A stretch of DNA of 64,000 nucleotides, taken from NCBI RefSeq assembly GCF_016741815.1, contig NZ_JAERRJ010000018.1, positions 1 through 64,000 of the forward strand, written 5' to 3'. This document shows, piece after piece, positions 18,834 through 26,737 of the stretch. The DNA comes from Nocardia acididurans (lineage in GTDB: Bacteria > Actinomycetota > Actinomycetes > Mycobacteriales > Mycobacteriaceae). Within the stretch, counting starts at the first letter, position 1; every line of letters starts with the position of its first letter. The notes under the pieces are model-generated. The model saw only the letters and a list, made by a program, of their open reading frames with translations, did not search any database and was not told where the DNA came from. Made by a program: the position numbers and the translations under genes.

Positions 18834-19220
18834 TCACCGCGTTCTGGGGTTGAGGCAGATGGGGGTGCCCTCCGGGTCGAGGACGATGGTCCAGGGCTGG
18901 TGACCCTGCCAGTCGGGATTCGCGCCCGGCTGGTACTCAGGCACGGTCGCTCCCAACTCGACCGCGCGGGCGGTCGCGGCGGCGACATCGTCGACGCTGA
19001 GGTCGAAGTGGACGCGCTTGGGGTGGTCGGGATCGTCCGGCCAGCGGGGCGGGGTGTGCGCGGTGACCGCGCCGAAACACAGGGTGGTGTGGCCGTCGCC
19101 GACCAGCGCGTAGTCGGCGCTGCTTTCGTAGATCTGCCAGCCCAGCAGGTTGCTGTAGAAGGCGGCCAGTGTCGGCGGGTGTGCGGAGTCGATGGTGGCA
19201 CAGGTGAATTCGATGGCCAT
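18834..19220 (-). CDS. VOC-family protein
   Basis: A 128-residue single-domain VOC protein (MAIEFTCATIDSAHP to TPICLNPRTR). The ATG at 19220 is preceded by a GGGAA site and matches the usual start of the fold; the longer frame adds 22 unlikely residues. It is the most distal gene of the leftward VOC series and converges with the WYL regulator gene. Confidence 0.8.
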   Translation of the reverse strand: MAIEFTCATIDSAHPPTLAAFYSNLLGWQIYESSADYALVGDGHTTLCFGAVTAHTPPRWPDDPDHPKRVHFDLSVDDVAAATARAVELGATVPEYQPGANPDWQGHQPWTIVLDPEGTPICLNPRTR

Positions 19221-19337
19221 GAAAGGTTCCCGTTCTGGTCTGCGTGCGATGCCGACGGAGGTGTTCGTGAGGAATTCCTCGCGCAAGGCTCGCTCCTTGT
19301 CGTCGCGAAATTGTTCCGGCTCGAATGTCGTTGTGGA

Positions 19338-20234
19338 TCAGTGGCGTTCGAGCAGGCCGAGGGTGTTGCCGCTGGGATCGGTGAAGAAGGCGTACGCGCC
19401 GCCGGAGGGAAGGGAAACCTCGGATTGGAAGGTGCTGCCGCCGTTCCGGCCGATCGTCGCCAGCGTGGCGGCGATGTCGGGGGTTTGCAGCAGGACCACC
19501 GGCTGACCGACGCGGTAGAGCTTCTCGGCGGGTCCGGCCGCCGGGTCGTCCGCGCGGGCGATGCCGATATCGGGTCCGGCGCCGCTGGTGAGGATCGGAT
19601 AGCCCGGCGATTCTTCCTTCAGGCGCAGTCCGAACAGCTGCTCGTAGAACGCGCGTGTCGCGGGCACGTCAGGAGTCGAAATGGCGACCAGCGTCGCGGG
19701 TTCGGGGGTGGACGCGGTCGGCGGCATCGGGGCGGTCCCGGCCGGTTCGGTCAGCCCGATCGTATTGCCGACCGGGTCGGTGATCATCGCGAACGTGCCG
19801 CCGACCTCGATGGGCGTCTGCGGCTGTGTCACCTTGCCGCCCAGGGCTTCCGCTCGCCGCAGCGTCGCCGGGATATCCCAGACGCCGAAGAAGACGATGT
19901 ATTTGCCGATCCGGTACAGCGGTTCGAGCGGTCCCGCCTCGGGATTGCCGAGCATGGCGATGCCGATATCGGGTCCCGCCCCGGCGGCCATGATCGGATA
20001 GTTGGGGTAGTCGGCTTTCAGCGTCCAGCCGAAGGAGTGCTCGTAGAAACCGCGATCGCGGGGGATGTCGGCGGAGGTGATGTCGATCAGACTCACCTGC
20101 GCCGGAGTCGTTCCAGCAGGACTCGACGGCATATCCCGGCGCGTGGGCAGTGCCAGGAGGAGTGCCGCGGCCAGCACCGCCGCCGCCAGGACGGCCGCGG
20201 ATCGAGCCGACCAGCGAAATATCGAGCGATTCAT
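19338..20234 (-). CDS. Exported or membrane-anchored tandem VOC protein
   Basis: A 298-residue protein with an N-terminal hydrophobic segment (about 13-29) and two VOC domains: about 46-162 (VSLIDITSADIPRDRGFYEH) and about 178-297 (LVAISTPDVPATRAFYEQ). Export of a VOC protein is uncommon, as most are cytoplasmic. The helix may be a signal peptide or an anchor; no lipobox is visible. It sits inside a run of cytoplasmic VOC genes on the same strand. Confidence 0.8.
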   Translation of the reverse strand: MNRSIFRWSARSAAVLAAAVLAAALLLALPTRRDMPSSPAGTTPAQVSLIDITSADIPRDRGFYEHSFGWTLKADYPNYPIMAAGAGPDIGIAMLGNPEAGPLEPLYRIGKYIVFFGVWDIPATLRRAEALGGKVTQPQTPIEVGGTFAMITDPVGNTIGLTEPAGTAPMPPTASTPEPATLVAISTPDVPATRAFYEQLFGLRLKEESPGYPILTSGAGPDIGIARADDPAAGPAEKLYRVGQPVVLLQTPDIAATLATIGRNGGSTFQSEVSLPSGGAYAFFTDPSGNTLGLLERH

Positions 20235-20268
20235 GACAATCCTCCTGGCACCGGGACCCGCGTCGGGG

Positions 20269-20652
20269 TCAGCTCAGCGGCTGGATCTGGTTGACGCCGA
20301 TGACGTATCCGTTGAGGTCCTTGAAATACAGGACGCGGCCGAAGTCGAACTTCTCGTCCTTGACGATCTCGACCCGTCCGATGATCGAGTCGATGAAGGC
20401 GGCCGCATTGTCGAGGTTGAGATAGAACCAGCCCGACATCGTGCCGATCAGGGTGTCGGCCTTGGCGGGAAGGAACGCGTACGCTTCGCCCGCACCCATG
20501 ACTTGAGCGAAGGCTTCGCCGTCCTTGACCAGCAGATGCAGATCGTCGGGGGCGATGTCGCGGACGACATCGAAGCCACGCTCGGCGTACCAGTCCAGCG
20601 TGGCGGCGGCATCGGGAACGATCATCAGCGGGCTGACGCGGCGCATTTCCAT
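20269..20652 (-). CDS. VOC-family protein
   Basis: A 127-residue VOC protein (MRRVSPLMIVPDAAATLDWY start, FKDLNGYVIGVNQIQPL end). It lies 34 bp before the exported VOC gene and 25 bp after the oxidoreductase gene, all in one direction, so it is probably part of the same transcript. Confidence 0.8.
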   Translation of the reverse strand: MEMRRVSPLMIVPDAAATLDWYAERGFDVVRDIAPDDLHLLVKDGEAFAQVMGAGEAYAFLPAKADTLIGTMSGWFYLNLDNAAAFIDSIIGRVEIVKDEKFDFGRVLYFKDLNGYVIGVNQIQPLS

Positions 20653-20677
20653 GGTGTTCTCCTTGATCGAGGGTGAA

Positions 20678-21379
20678 TCAGATGACTTTCAGGCCGAATT
20701 GGCGGCCCAGAGCGAATTCGATCGCCATGTGCAGGTAGCACTCGAGCTCCAGGGCGCGGGCATTGGCCAGGGCTCCGAGGTCGAGAATGTCGTTCCAGCC
20801 GTATTCGTTGAGTAGTTCGGCCGCAACGGTTTTGGCGCAGGGGTGATCGCCCGCGAGGAACATGGTGTGGTCGGCGTCGCCGATCGACTTCGGGTCGACC
20901 ACCACATCCTGATGCTGGGTGACGAAGGTCTTGACCACCCGGGTGCCGGGCAGGGCGCGCTGGATCCGTTCGCCCAGACTGTCGGTGATCGCCGGATCCA
21001 TCGCCGGCATGACACCCCACGGGACATGCCAGGGAAGGTCCGGCTCGGGCTCGTGGACGAACGGGACCGCGTAGTCGATCAACACCGTGCCGGTCAGCTC
21101 TGCTCGGACGTTCACGAGCGCGTCGACGGCGTGGCTTCCTTCGATGCCGTTGATGACGACATCCGCTGCCGCGGCGGCCTTTTCGAAGGACACCGGGGTG
21201 GCCTGTGGATAGCCGACCAACCAATCCCGGTATGGCGGTGCGCCGGTGCGATCCGGTCCGGATCGGGCCAGGGTGGCGACCGGATCACGCGTCCCGACCG
21301 TCACCCGGTGGCCCAGTTCGAGTAGCCGCGCGATGTGGGCACGGGCCCCCGCGCCGGTACCGAGGACGGCGACTTTCAT
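20678..21379 (-). CDS. F420/NADP-dependent oxidoreductase-like protein
   Basis: A 233-residue protein with an N-terminal dinucleotide-binding segment (VAVLGTGAGARAHIARLLEL) followed by RVTVGTRD. This is the layout of the F420-dependent NADP oxidoreductase-like family, which transfers hydride between F420 and NADP or reduces small substrates. The ATG at 21379 overlaps the stop of the VOC gene upstream as TGATG, so the two are translationally coupled. No substrate can be read from the sequence. Confidence 0.78.
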   Translation of the reverse strand: MKVAVLGTGAGARAHIARLLELGHRVTVGTRDPVATLARSGPDRTGAPPYRDWLVGYPQATPVSFEKAAAAADVVINGIEGSHAVDALVNVRAELTGTVLIDYAVPFVHEPEPDLPWHVPWGVMPAMDPAITDSLGERIQRALPGTRVVKTFVTQHQDVVVDPKSIGDADHTMFLAGDHPCAKTVAAELLNEYGWNDILDLGALANARALELECYLHMAIEFALGRQFGLKVI

Positions 21380-21771
21380 CAGACTGCCTGCTGGATGAGG
21401 AACCAGTCGTTGCCCCACGGGTCCTGGAATGCGCCGACTCGGATCGGGCCGACGGTGCGCGGCGGCGCGATCACCTTGCCGCCGTTGGCTTCCACCTCGG
21501 CGGCGGTGGCATCGATATCGTCGGTGTCCAGGAACGGTACCGGCTTGTTGACCTGCCAGATCGATGTGAAATCGGTCGGCGATTCGGGATTGCCCTCCCA
21601 CATGATGCCCACCTCCGCGCCGCCGTCTCCGGTACCGAAGACCGGGTAGCCGGGCAGGTCGATATTGACCGACCAGCCGAAGGTCTTGGCGTAGAAGCGG
21701 CGCGCCTGCTCATGGGCCGCGTGCGGCACCGTGATGTCCACCAGTGAGCACTTGTTCGGCTTCTTGCTCAT
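21379..21771 (-). CDS. VOC-family protein, first gene of the VOC operon
   Basis: A 130-residue VOC protein of the type with a final VGAFQDPWGNDWFLIQ. It is the first gene of the leftward run VOC, oxidoreductase, VOC, tandem VOC, VOC. Its promoter region (21772-21925) holds a 12-bp palindrome that recurs before the TetR gene, so TetR control is likely. Confidence 0.82.
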   Translation of the reverse strand: MSKKPNKCSLVDITVPHAAHEQARRFYAKTFGWSVNIDLPGYPVFGTGDGGAEVGIMWEGNPESPTDFTSIWQVNKPVPFLDTDDIDATAAEVEANGGKVIAPPRTVGPIRVGAFQDPWGNDWFLIQQAV

Positions 21772-21843
21772 CTCCTCAACCTCCTAGTTGGGAACCGGGC
21801 GAGAGCTCACGAGTGATGTTTGCTGAACGATTGCCAATTTACA

Positions 21844-21855
21844 GTACATTCGTAC
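21844..21855. promoter_or_regulatory. TetR operator candidate, upstream of VOC operon
   Basis: GTACATTCGTAC, about 72 bp before the first VOC gene, is an imperfect palindrome whose reverse complement (GTACGAATGTAC) differs at one base from GTACGGATGTAC at 22545-22556, before the TetR gene. Further GTAC steps follow (AAGTACGCAAGTAC). Confidence 0.5.
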
Positions 21856-21925
21856 AAGTACGCAAGTACAAATATGTGCGCCGTGGAGAATTCGCCTGGT
21901 GGGGCGGGGGTTCGGCTCGTTCCGC

Positions 21926-22507
21926 CTAGTTCGGCAGGTCCGGATTCGGGGTGATGATGCGGCGCAGGATGGAGACGATCTCCGCGCGGGTCAGCGGCGT
22001 GCTGCGGGCGACGCCCTGCAGGCTGATCCCGCTCATGGCGGCGGCCGCCGCGGCAGCGGTGTCCGCATCGACGTAATGCCGCAGGGTGTCGTAGCTGATG
22101 TTGGTGTAGCGGTCCGCGAGCGGGCGTAGCGCTGGGCGGCGCAGAGCAGCGAGGTACAGCTCGGATTCCAGGACGTACTGGTCGTGTTCATCGTCGAAGC
22201 TGTGCAGCAGTGAATCGGTGAGAGCCCCGACGAGTTCCGCGGGGGTCAGGACCGGATGTGCGGCGTGCCAGCTCGCCAGATAGTCGGCGAACCGGTCGAC
22301 CGCTCGTTCCAATGCCGCCGCGATCAGATCGTCCTTGGTGGCGAAGTGGTAGGTCGTTGCACCGAGCGGCATTCCGGCCTCGGCCGCGACCGCGCGATGC
22401 GTGAGTCCCTCGATTCCCTTGGCTGCGATGACCCGCTCGGTGGCCGCGGCCAGCGATTCGACGCGGGCTGCGGGATCGCGCCGCCGCCGCGCAGGTTTGT
22501 CGGCCAT
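21926..22507 (-). CDS. TetR-family regulator
   Basis: A 193-residue TetR protein with the N-terminal HTH (about 10-60; GIEGLTHRAVAAEAGMPLGATTYHF) and an all-helical ligand domain. The ATG at 22507 follows an AGGAG site; the longer frame upstream is not supported. It sits between two copies of the same GTAC palindrome, so it probably represses both itself and the VOC operon next to it. Confidence 0.88.
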   Translation of the reverse strand: MADKPARRRRDPAARVESLAAATERVIAAKGIEGLTHRAVAAEAGMPLGATTYHFATKDDLIAAALERAVDRFADYLASWHAAHPVLTPAELVGALTDSLLHSFDDEHDQYVLESELYLAALRRPALRPLADRYTNISYDTLRHYVDADTAAAAAAAMSGISLQGVARSTPLTRAEIVSILRRIITPNPDLPN

Positions 22508-22544
22508 CTGGGCTCCTGTCGGTGAGTACTCACGGCACAGTACA

Positions 22545-22556
22545 GTACGGATGTAC
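22545..22556. promoter_or_regulatory. TetR operator candidate, upstream of the TetR gene
   Basis: GTACGGATGTAC, 37 bp before the TetR start, with an extra CAGTA half-step on its left. It matches the inverted form of the site before the VOC operon at 11 of 12 positions. Confidence 0.5.
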
Positions 22557-22740
22557 AAATACTCGGGAGGGTTGTCGGCGCTGATACTCGGATGATTTCG
22601 TCGCATCGACGGTGCCCCCACTTGATTTGTGCATGCGGACAAGTGGTCACGCCATTTTCCTGGGGAAACAGTCTCGATGACCGAACACATCGAGTTCTCG
22701 ACCAATCCGGTCGCCTCGGCGCTACTTTCTGGGTCGGCTG

Positions 22741-23769
22741 GTGTCAGAAGGTGGCGTCGTGGAAGACAACTGGTTTCCGTTGCCTCGAGCCGAGGCGTGT
22801 GTGGCCCTTGCCGCTCGCAAAGGCTGGGACTTATCGGATATTCCGGGCGCGATCGGAACGCCGTCCAGCGAGGCGTCCGGTGTTCGTCTGACCGCTTTGC
22901 TGATCCGCCGGCTGTGGCAGCTGACCGGCGACGAAATGTTCGGCCTCGGGTCGCATCCGGTGCCGCGCGGCGCATTTCAGGTGCTGTGCCTGGCCGTGAG
23001 TTCGGCTCCCGACCTGGGTACCACCCTGGAGCGTTTCGCTGACGCCGCGACGGTCTTCCCGGGCTTGCCTCGATTCTCGCTGCACGTGGGCCGGCAGGAG
23101 ACCCGGTGGGCGGCGGACGTCCGGCTGATCGACGACGCCGAGCATCTCGTCGCTGATGCCTCCGTGGTCTTCACCCACCGGCTTCTCGGCTGGTTGACCG
23201 GTTGCCCGCTGCCGGTACGCCGGGTCGAACTCTGCTATCCGAAGCCCCACGACGTCACGGCACTCGAGCGAAACCTTCCGGCGCCCATCGCCTTCGATTG
23301 CGAGTCCGCGGCGCTGATCATCGACAGCGGCCTGCTCGGCACTCCGATCGTGCAGAGCGAACACGAGCTCGGCACGTTCCTGAGCACGGCCCCCTCCGGA
23401 TTCCTGGCTCCACCCGAGCATCTCGCGTCGCTCCGCGAGCAGGTCCGCTGCCTGCTCGACGCCGAGCGCGGCGGCCAATGGAAGACAGTCGAGGCGATCG
23501 CCCGACACCTGAACATGAGCTCGGCGACGCTGCGCCGGAAGCTGCGCGCCGAACACACGACGGTGTCCGAACTACGCGACGAAGTCCTGCGTACGGCTGC
23601 CATGAATGGCCTGAGCCAGGGCCGGGAGACCATCGCGGAACTCGCGGCGCGGCTCGGGTTTTCGGAACCCAGCGCCTTCACTCGGGCCTTTCGCCGTTGG
23701 ACCGGCCTTACCCCTCACAACTACCGAACGGCCTTCCGTCAAACGACTGAGAAAGCGACCGTGGCCTGA
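22741..23769 (+). CDS. AraC-family regulator
   Basis: A 342-residue AraC regulator with an arabinose-binding-type N-terminal part (about 25-225) and a double HTH (about 245-335; ELAARLGFSEPSAFTRAFRRW). GTG at 22741 or 22759 may start it; neither has a strong ribosome site. It is only distantly related to the two AraC genes in the mce region. Nothing else lies on the same strand nearby, so its target is unknown; the next sequence is repeat B. Confidence 0.85.
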   Translation: MSEGGVVEDNWFPLPRAEACVALAARKGWDLSDIPGAIGTPSSEASGVRLTALLIRRLWQLTGDEMFGLGSHPVPRGAFQVLCLAVSSAPDLGTTLERFADAATVFPGLPRFSLHVGRQETRWAADVRLIDDAEHLVADASVVFTHRLLGWLTGCPLPVRRVELCYPKPHDVTALERNLPAPIAFDCESAALIIDSGLLGTPIVQSEHELGTFLSTAPSGFLAPPEHLASLREQVRCLLDAERGGQWKTVEAIARHLNMSSATLRRKLRAEHTTVSELRDEVLRTAAMNGLSQGRETIAELAARLGFSEPSAFTRAFRRWTGLTPHNYRTAFRQTTEKATVA

Positions 23770-23920
23770 GCATCCCCCGGCGCCGGCTCGAGCACTCCGT
23801 CAACGAACCCGATCCGTGCGTGTGGTCGGCTCAGATGCGAGCTCCACCGCGACCCGCGCGATCTCAGCGGGTCGGCTCGTGCCTGTAGTTCTTGGGCCAG
23901 CCAACGGTCCGGATTATCGG

Positions 23921-24110
23921 GATGTTGTGGGAATCGTAGTGCCATTTTGAGTGCCATTTTGCGGCCCGAACGGTGGGAATCGAAGGGTTTCAGTCGGATC
24001 AGGCGGGACGCGTTGGGACGGTGAAATGCCAGGTCGGAATAGGCAGAACCCCCAAGATCGCCCGGTCAGCGGATGATCTTGGGTGTTCTACGAGATGATG
24101 AAAAGGGATT
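23921..24110. repeat. Direct repeat B, copy 2
   Basis: Diverged copy of 14731-14928. GTGCCATTTTG occurs at 23941-23951 and 23953-23963, again 12 bp apart, and the hairpin GAACCCCCAAGAT (24048-24060) with ATCTTGGGTGTTC (24078-24090) is kept with one mismatch. It closes the lipase/VOC block. Confidence 0.65.
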
Positions 24111-24203
24111 AGCCGTGTGATGCTGGGATGACGTTGCGGCAGCGCCGGAGCATGGCATTTTCGCGGTGGTGCCACTGTTCCTCACCGGGGATGGCCCGGG
24201 TGG

Positions 24204-24442
24204 CAAAGGAATCTACGTACGGCATCGTCGACACTGCCTTCCTCGGCATCGACACCGCCGTTCCCGGCACTCTCGCTGCCGATGACGGCGCAGTCGAATT
24301 CGGTGACGACACCGAAGGGCTCGATATCCTCGACGAGATCGCGCGCCGGGTACATCTCACCGACGGTCGTGTCATGGCGGTGCGCGGAGAAGAGATTCTC
24401 GGTGGTGGTTCGGCCGGCGCGATTCTGCGGTATCCGATGTAG
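24204..24442 (+). pseudogene. C-terminal remnant of a baeRF/release-factor-like protein
   Basis: The plus frame reads AKESTYGIVDTAFLGIDTAV, then a GAVEFGDD segment, LDEIARR, and ends AGAILRYPM. This resembles the C-terminus of bacterial-archaeal-eukaryotic release-factor (baeRF, Rv2629-like) proteins as I remember them. No N-terminal part precedes it; the upstream sequence is repeat B. It is probably a stump left by rearrangement at the repeat. Between it and 24600 I see nothing coding. Confidence 0.4.
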
Positions 24443-24600
24443 TCCCACGCCGTTGTCCGGATGACGACAGCGATTCGTGAGCCGCCGTCGAAGTTTGGAC
24501 GACGCCGGGGAACTCAACTCTGTCCCCAGCTATAGATCCAGGAACTTCCCCGCGTCGCGGCGATGACTTTAACGGTGGCCGTCCGGCGGCCGCCACTGAA

Positions 24601-24942
24601 TTAATTCCGCTGGCGGCCGGCTGCCTGTGGTTCGACGTGGAGCGTGGTCATCGTCAGTGCGCAGAGTGTCCAGGCCAGGACGAGTCCGGAGGCGTTGATC
24701 AGGAACAGGGTCCAGCTGTGGGCGGGCTGGATCACGAGGTCGTAGGCGAAGACCGTGCCGCTGGCGCGGATGGCCCGATCCCCTGTGGGCCGTGGTCACC
24801 GTAGCCACCGCCGCAATCCTGCTCGGCGCGGGGTGTCACGGAAGACCGCGGCGAACCACACGGTCACGAGCAGCAGGAAGCTGCCCACGAGGAAGCCGAC
24901 TACGGGGATTCCGGCAACGGAGAAGGACAGGATCTTGCGCAT
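24601..24942 (-). pseudogene. Small membrane-protein gene broken by an in-frame TGA
   Basis: From an ATG at 24942, after an AAGGGG ribosome site, the frame gives a signal-like or membrane helix (IPVVGFLVGSFLLLVTVWFA), then stops at TGA 24796-24798 after 48 codons. The same frame then continues protein-like (TVFAYDLVIQPAHSWTLFLI, then a second helix) to TAA at 24601. The whole would be about 113 residues with two helices. It is either a decayed gene or a short 48-residue protein followed by remnant. No family recognised. Confidence 0.45.
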
Positions 24943-25031
24943 GACGCGCCCCTTGGTTCGGACGAGTGCGACACCGGTGAGTCCACGATAGCTCGCCGAA
25001 GCTCGAGGGGCCGCAACCACTTTCGGCGCGC

Positions 25032-26003
25032 TCAGCGGATGAGGTTTTCGGAGCGGAGCCAGTCGTAGGCGACGTCGGCGGGGTCGCGGCCGTCGATGTC
25101 CACGCGGCCGTTGAGGTCCTGCATCAGCCGATCGGTGAGGCGTTCGGAGATGGTGGCCAGCAGGGGGCGGAGCTGGGGGTGCTCGTCGATGACGGGGGCG
25201 CGGACCACGGCGGCGCCGCTGTACGGGAGGAAGAACGCCTTGTCGTCGGTGAGGACCTTCAGGTCGAGGTTCTTCACTCGGCCGTCGGTGGTGTAGACCA
25301 TGCCGAAGTTGCAGGGGGAGCTCTTGGCCGTGGCGGGGTAGACGACGCCGGCGTCCATGCGGGTGACGTTGCCGGACGGGACGCCGCTCGGATCGTTGTA
25401 GGCGATGCCGTATTTCGTCAGCATGGGGATGAAACCGTCCGAGCGGCTGAAGAATTCGTCGTCCACACAGAATGTGCGGTCGGCGACCGGGAGGGCGGCT
25501 ACATCGGAGAGGGAATTCACCCGCAGGCGTTGGGCTGTGGGGGTGGAGGCCGCGAAAGCGTAGGTGTCGTTGAAGTTGGCAGGCGGAAGCCATTCCAGGT
25601 TGTAGTCGCGTTTTTCGATGTCGTGGACGCGCTGCCACAGTTCCCGCGGGTCGGTGATGGTCTCGGTTTCGTTGTGGTAGTTGACCCAGCCGGTGCCGGT
25701 GTACTCCCAGAGGATGTCGGCGTCACCGTTGAGCTGGGCTTGGCGGGAGGAGGCCGAGCCGGGTGCGCCGGTGAGGTCGGTGACGGTGGCTCCGGCGGCG
25801 GCCAGATAGGTGGCGGTGATCTTGCCGAGGAGGACGCCCTCGGTGAAACTCTTCGAGGTGACGACGAGTTTCGCGCCGTCGAGGGGTTTGTCGCCGCCGG
25901 GCAGGGTCGCGTCGTGGAAGGTGCCGGAGGAGCTCACCAGGCCGCAGCCGGTGAGTAGCGAAACCACCAGCAGCGCAATCGATCCGGCGCGCAGCGGCTT
26001 CAT
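25032..26003 (-). CDS. Osmoprotectant ABC transporter, substrate-binding lipoprotein (OpuAC/ProX type)
   Basis: A 323-residue lipoprotein with signal and lipobox LLTGC, then an OpuAC/ProX-type periplasmic-binding fold (VVTSKSFTEGVLLGKI near residue 45, WEYTGTGWVNYH near 100). These proteins bind glycine betaine, choline or similar compounds. It is the last gene of the four-gene operon and overlaps the permease gene by ATGA. The substrate cannot be fixed from sequence. Confidence 0.9.
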   Translation of the reverse strand: MKPLRAGSIALLVVSLLTGCGLVSSSGTFHDATLPGGDKPLDGAKLVVTSKSFTEGVLLGKITATYLAAAGATVTDLTGAPGSASSRQAQLNGDADILWEYTGTGWVNYHNETETITDPRELWQRVHDIEKRDYNLEWLPPANFNDTYAFAASTPTAQRLRVNSLSDVAALPVADRTFCVDDEFFSRSDGFIPMLTKYGIAYNDPSGVPSGNVTRMDAGVVYPATAKSSPCNFGMVYTTDGRVKNLDLKVLTDDKAFFLPYSGAAVVRAPVIDEHPQLRPLLATISERLTDRLMQDLNGRVDIDGRDPADVAYDWLRSENLIR

Positions 26004-26737
26004 GAGACACCTCGCGGGGTGGCGGCCAGTTCGACCACCCGGCCGAGCCAGTCGACGACCAGCGCGAGCAGGCCGACCAGAATCGCGCCGGAGATGAGCA
26101 GTCTGGGGAGGAACAGGGTGACGCCGGTGGTGATCAGGGTGCCCAGGCTGGTCGCGCCGATGAAGGTGCTCAGGGTCGCGGTGCCGACGAGGATCACCAG
26201 CGCGGTGCGCACGCCGTTGAGGATGACCGGTACGGCCAGCGGCAGCTCGACCTGGACGAGGGTGCGGGTGGCGGAGTAGCCGATGCCGCGGGAGGCTTCG
26301 ATGGTGCGCTGATCCACCTGGCGCAGGCCGATGATCGTGTTCTGCAGGATGGGCAGGATCGCGTACACCACGAGACCGGTGACGGCGGTGCGGAATCCGG
26401 TGCCGAGCCAGAAGGTGAACAGCACCAGCAGGCCGACCGCGGGGGCGGCCTGGCCGATATTGGCGATATTGACGGCGAGGGGTTCGAAGCGTTTCAGCGC
26501 CGGGCGGGTCAGCGCGACGCCCAGCGGTATCGCGACGACCACCACGATGAGCGTGGCCACCACGGTCAGTTCGATGTGCGCGAGGATCGTGGTGCGCAGC
26601 GTGGCCCAGCCCAGGGCGGCCTGCTCGGTGGAGGTGAAGGTGGTGGACCGGTACCACAGCAGGTAGCCGATGCCGATCACGAGAATGATGATCGGCTCGA
26701 ACCAGACATCGATCGGCAGGCGGCGCAGCCGATTCAC
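26000..26737 (-). CDS. Osmoprotectant ABC transporter, permease
   Basis: A 245-residue BPD-type permease (OpuCB/ProW family) with about six membrane helices and the coupling-loop pattern EASRGIGYSATRTLVQVELP. It overlaps both neighbours by 4 nt. With the second permease it would form the heterodimeric channel of an OpuC-like importer. Confidence 0.9.
   Translation of the reverse strand: MNRLRRLPIDVWFEPIIILVIGIGYLLWYRSTTFTSTEQAALGWATLRTTILAHIELTVVATLIVVVVAIPLGVALTRPALKRFEPLAVNIANIGQAAPAVGLLVLFTFWLGTGFRTAVTGLVVYAILPILQNTIIGLRQVDQRTIEASRGIGYSATRTLVQVELPLAVPVILNGVRTALVILVGTATLSTFIGATSLGTLITTGVTLFLPRLLISGAILVGLLALVVDWLGRVVELAATPRGVS

Noticed and set aside
22629..23042. A separate small gene starting at ATG 22677
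   Set aside because: Its first 20 residues look protein-like, but the rest is an off-frame read of the AraC gene.
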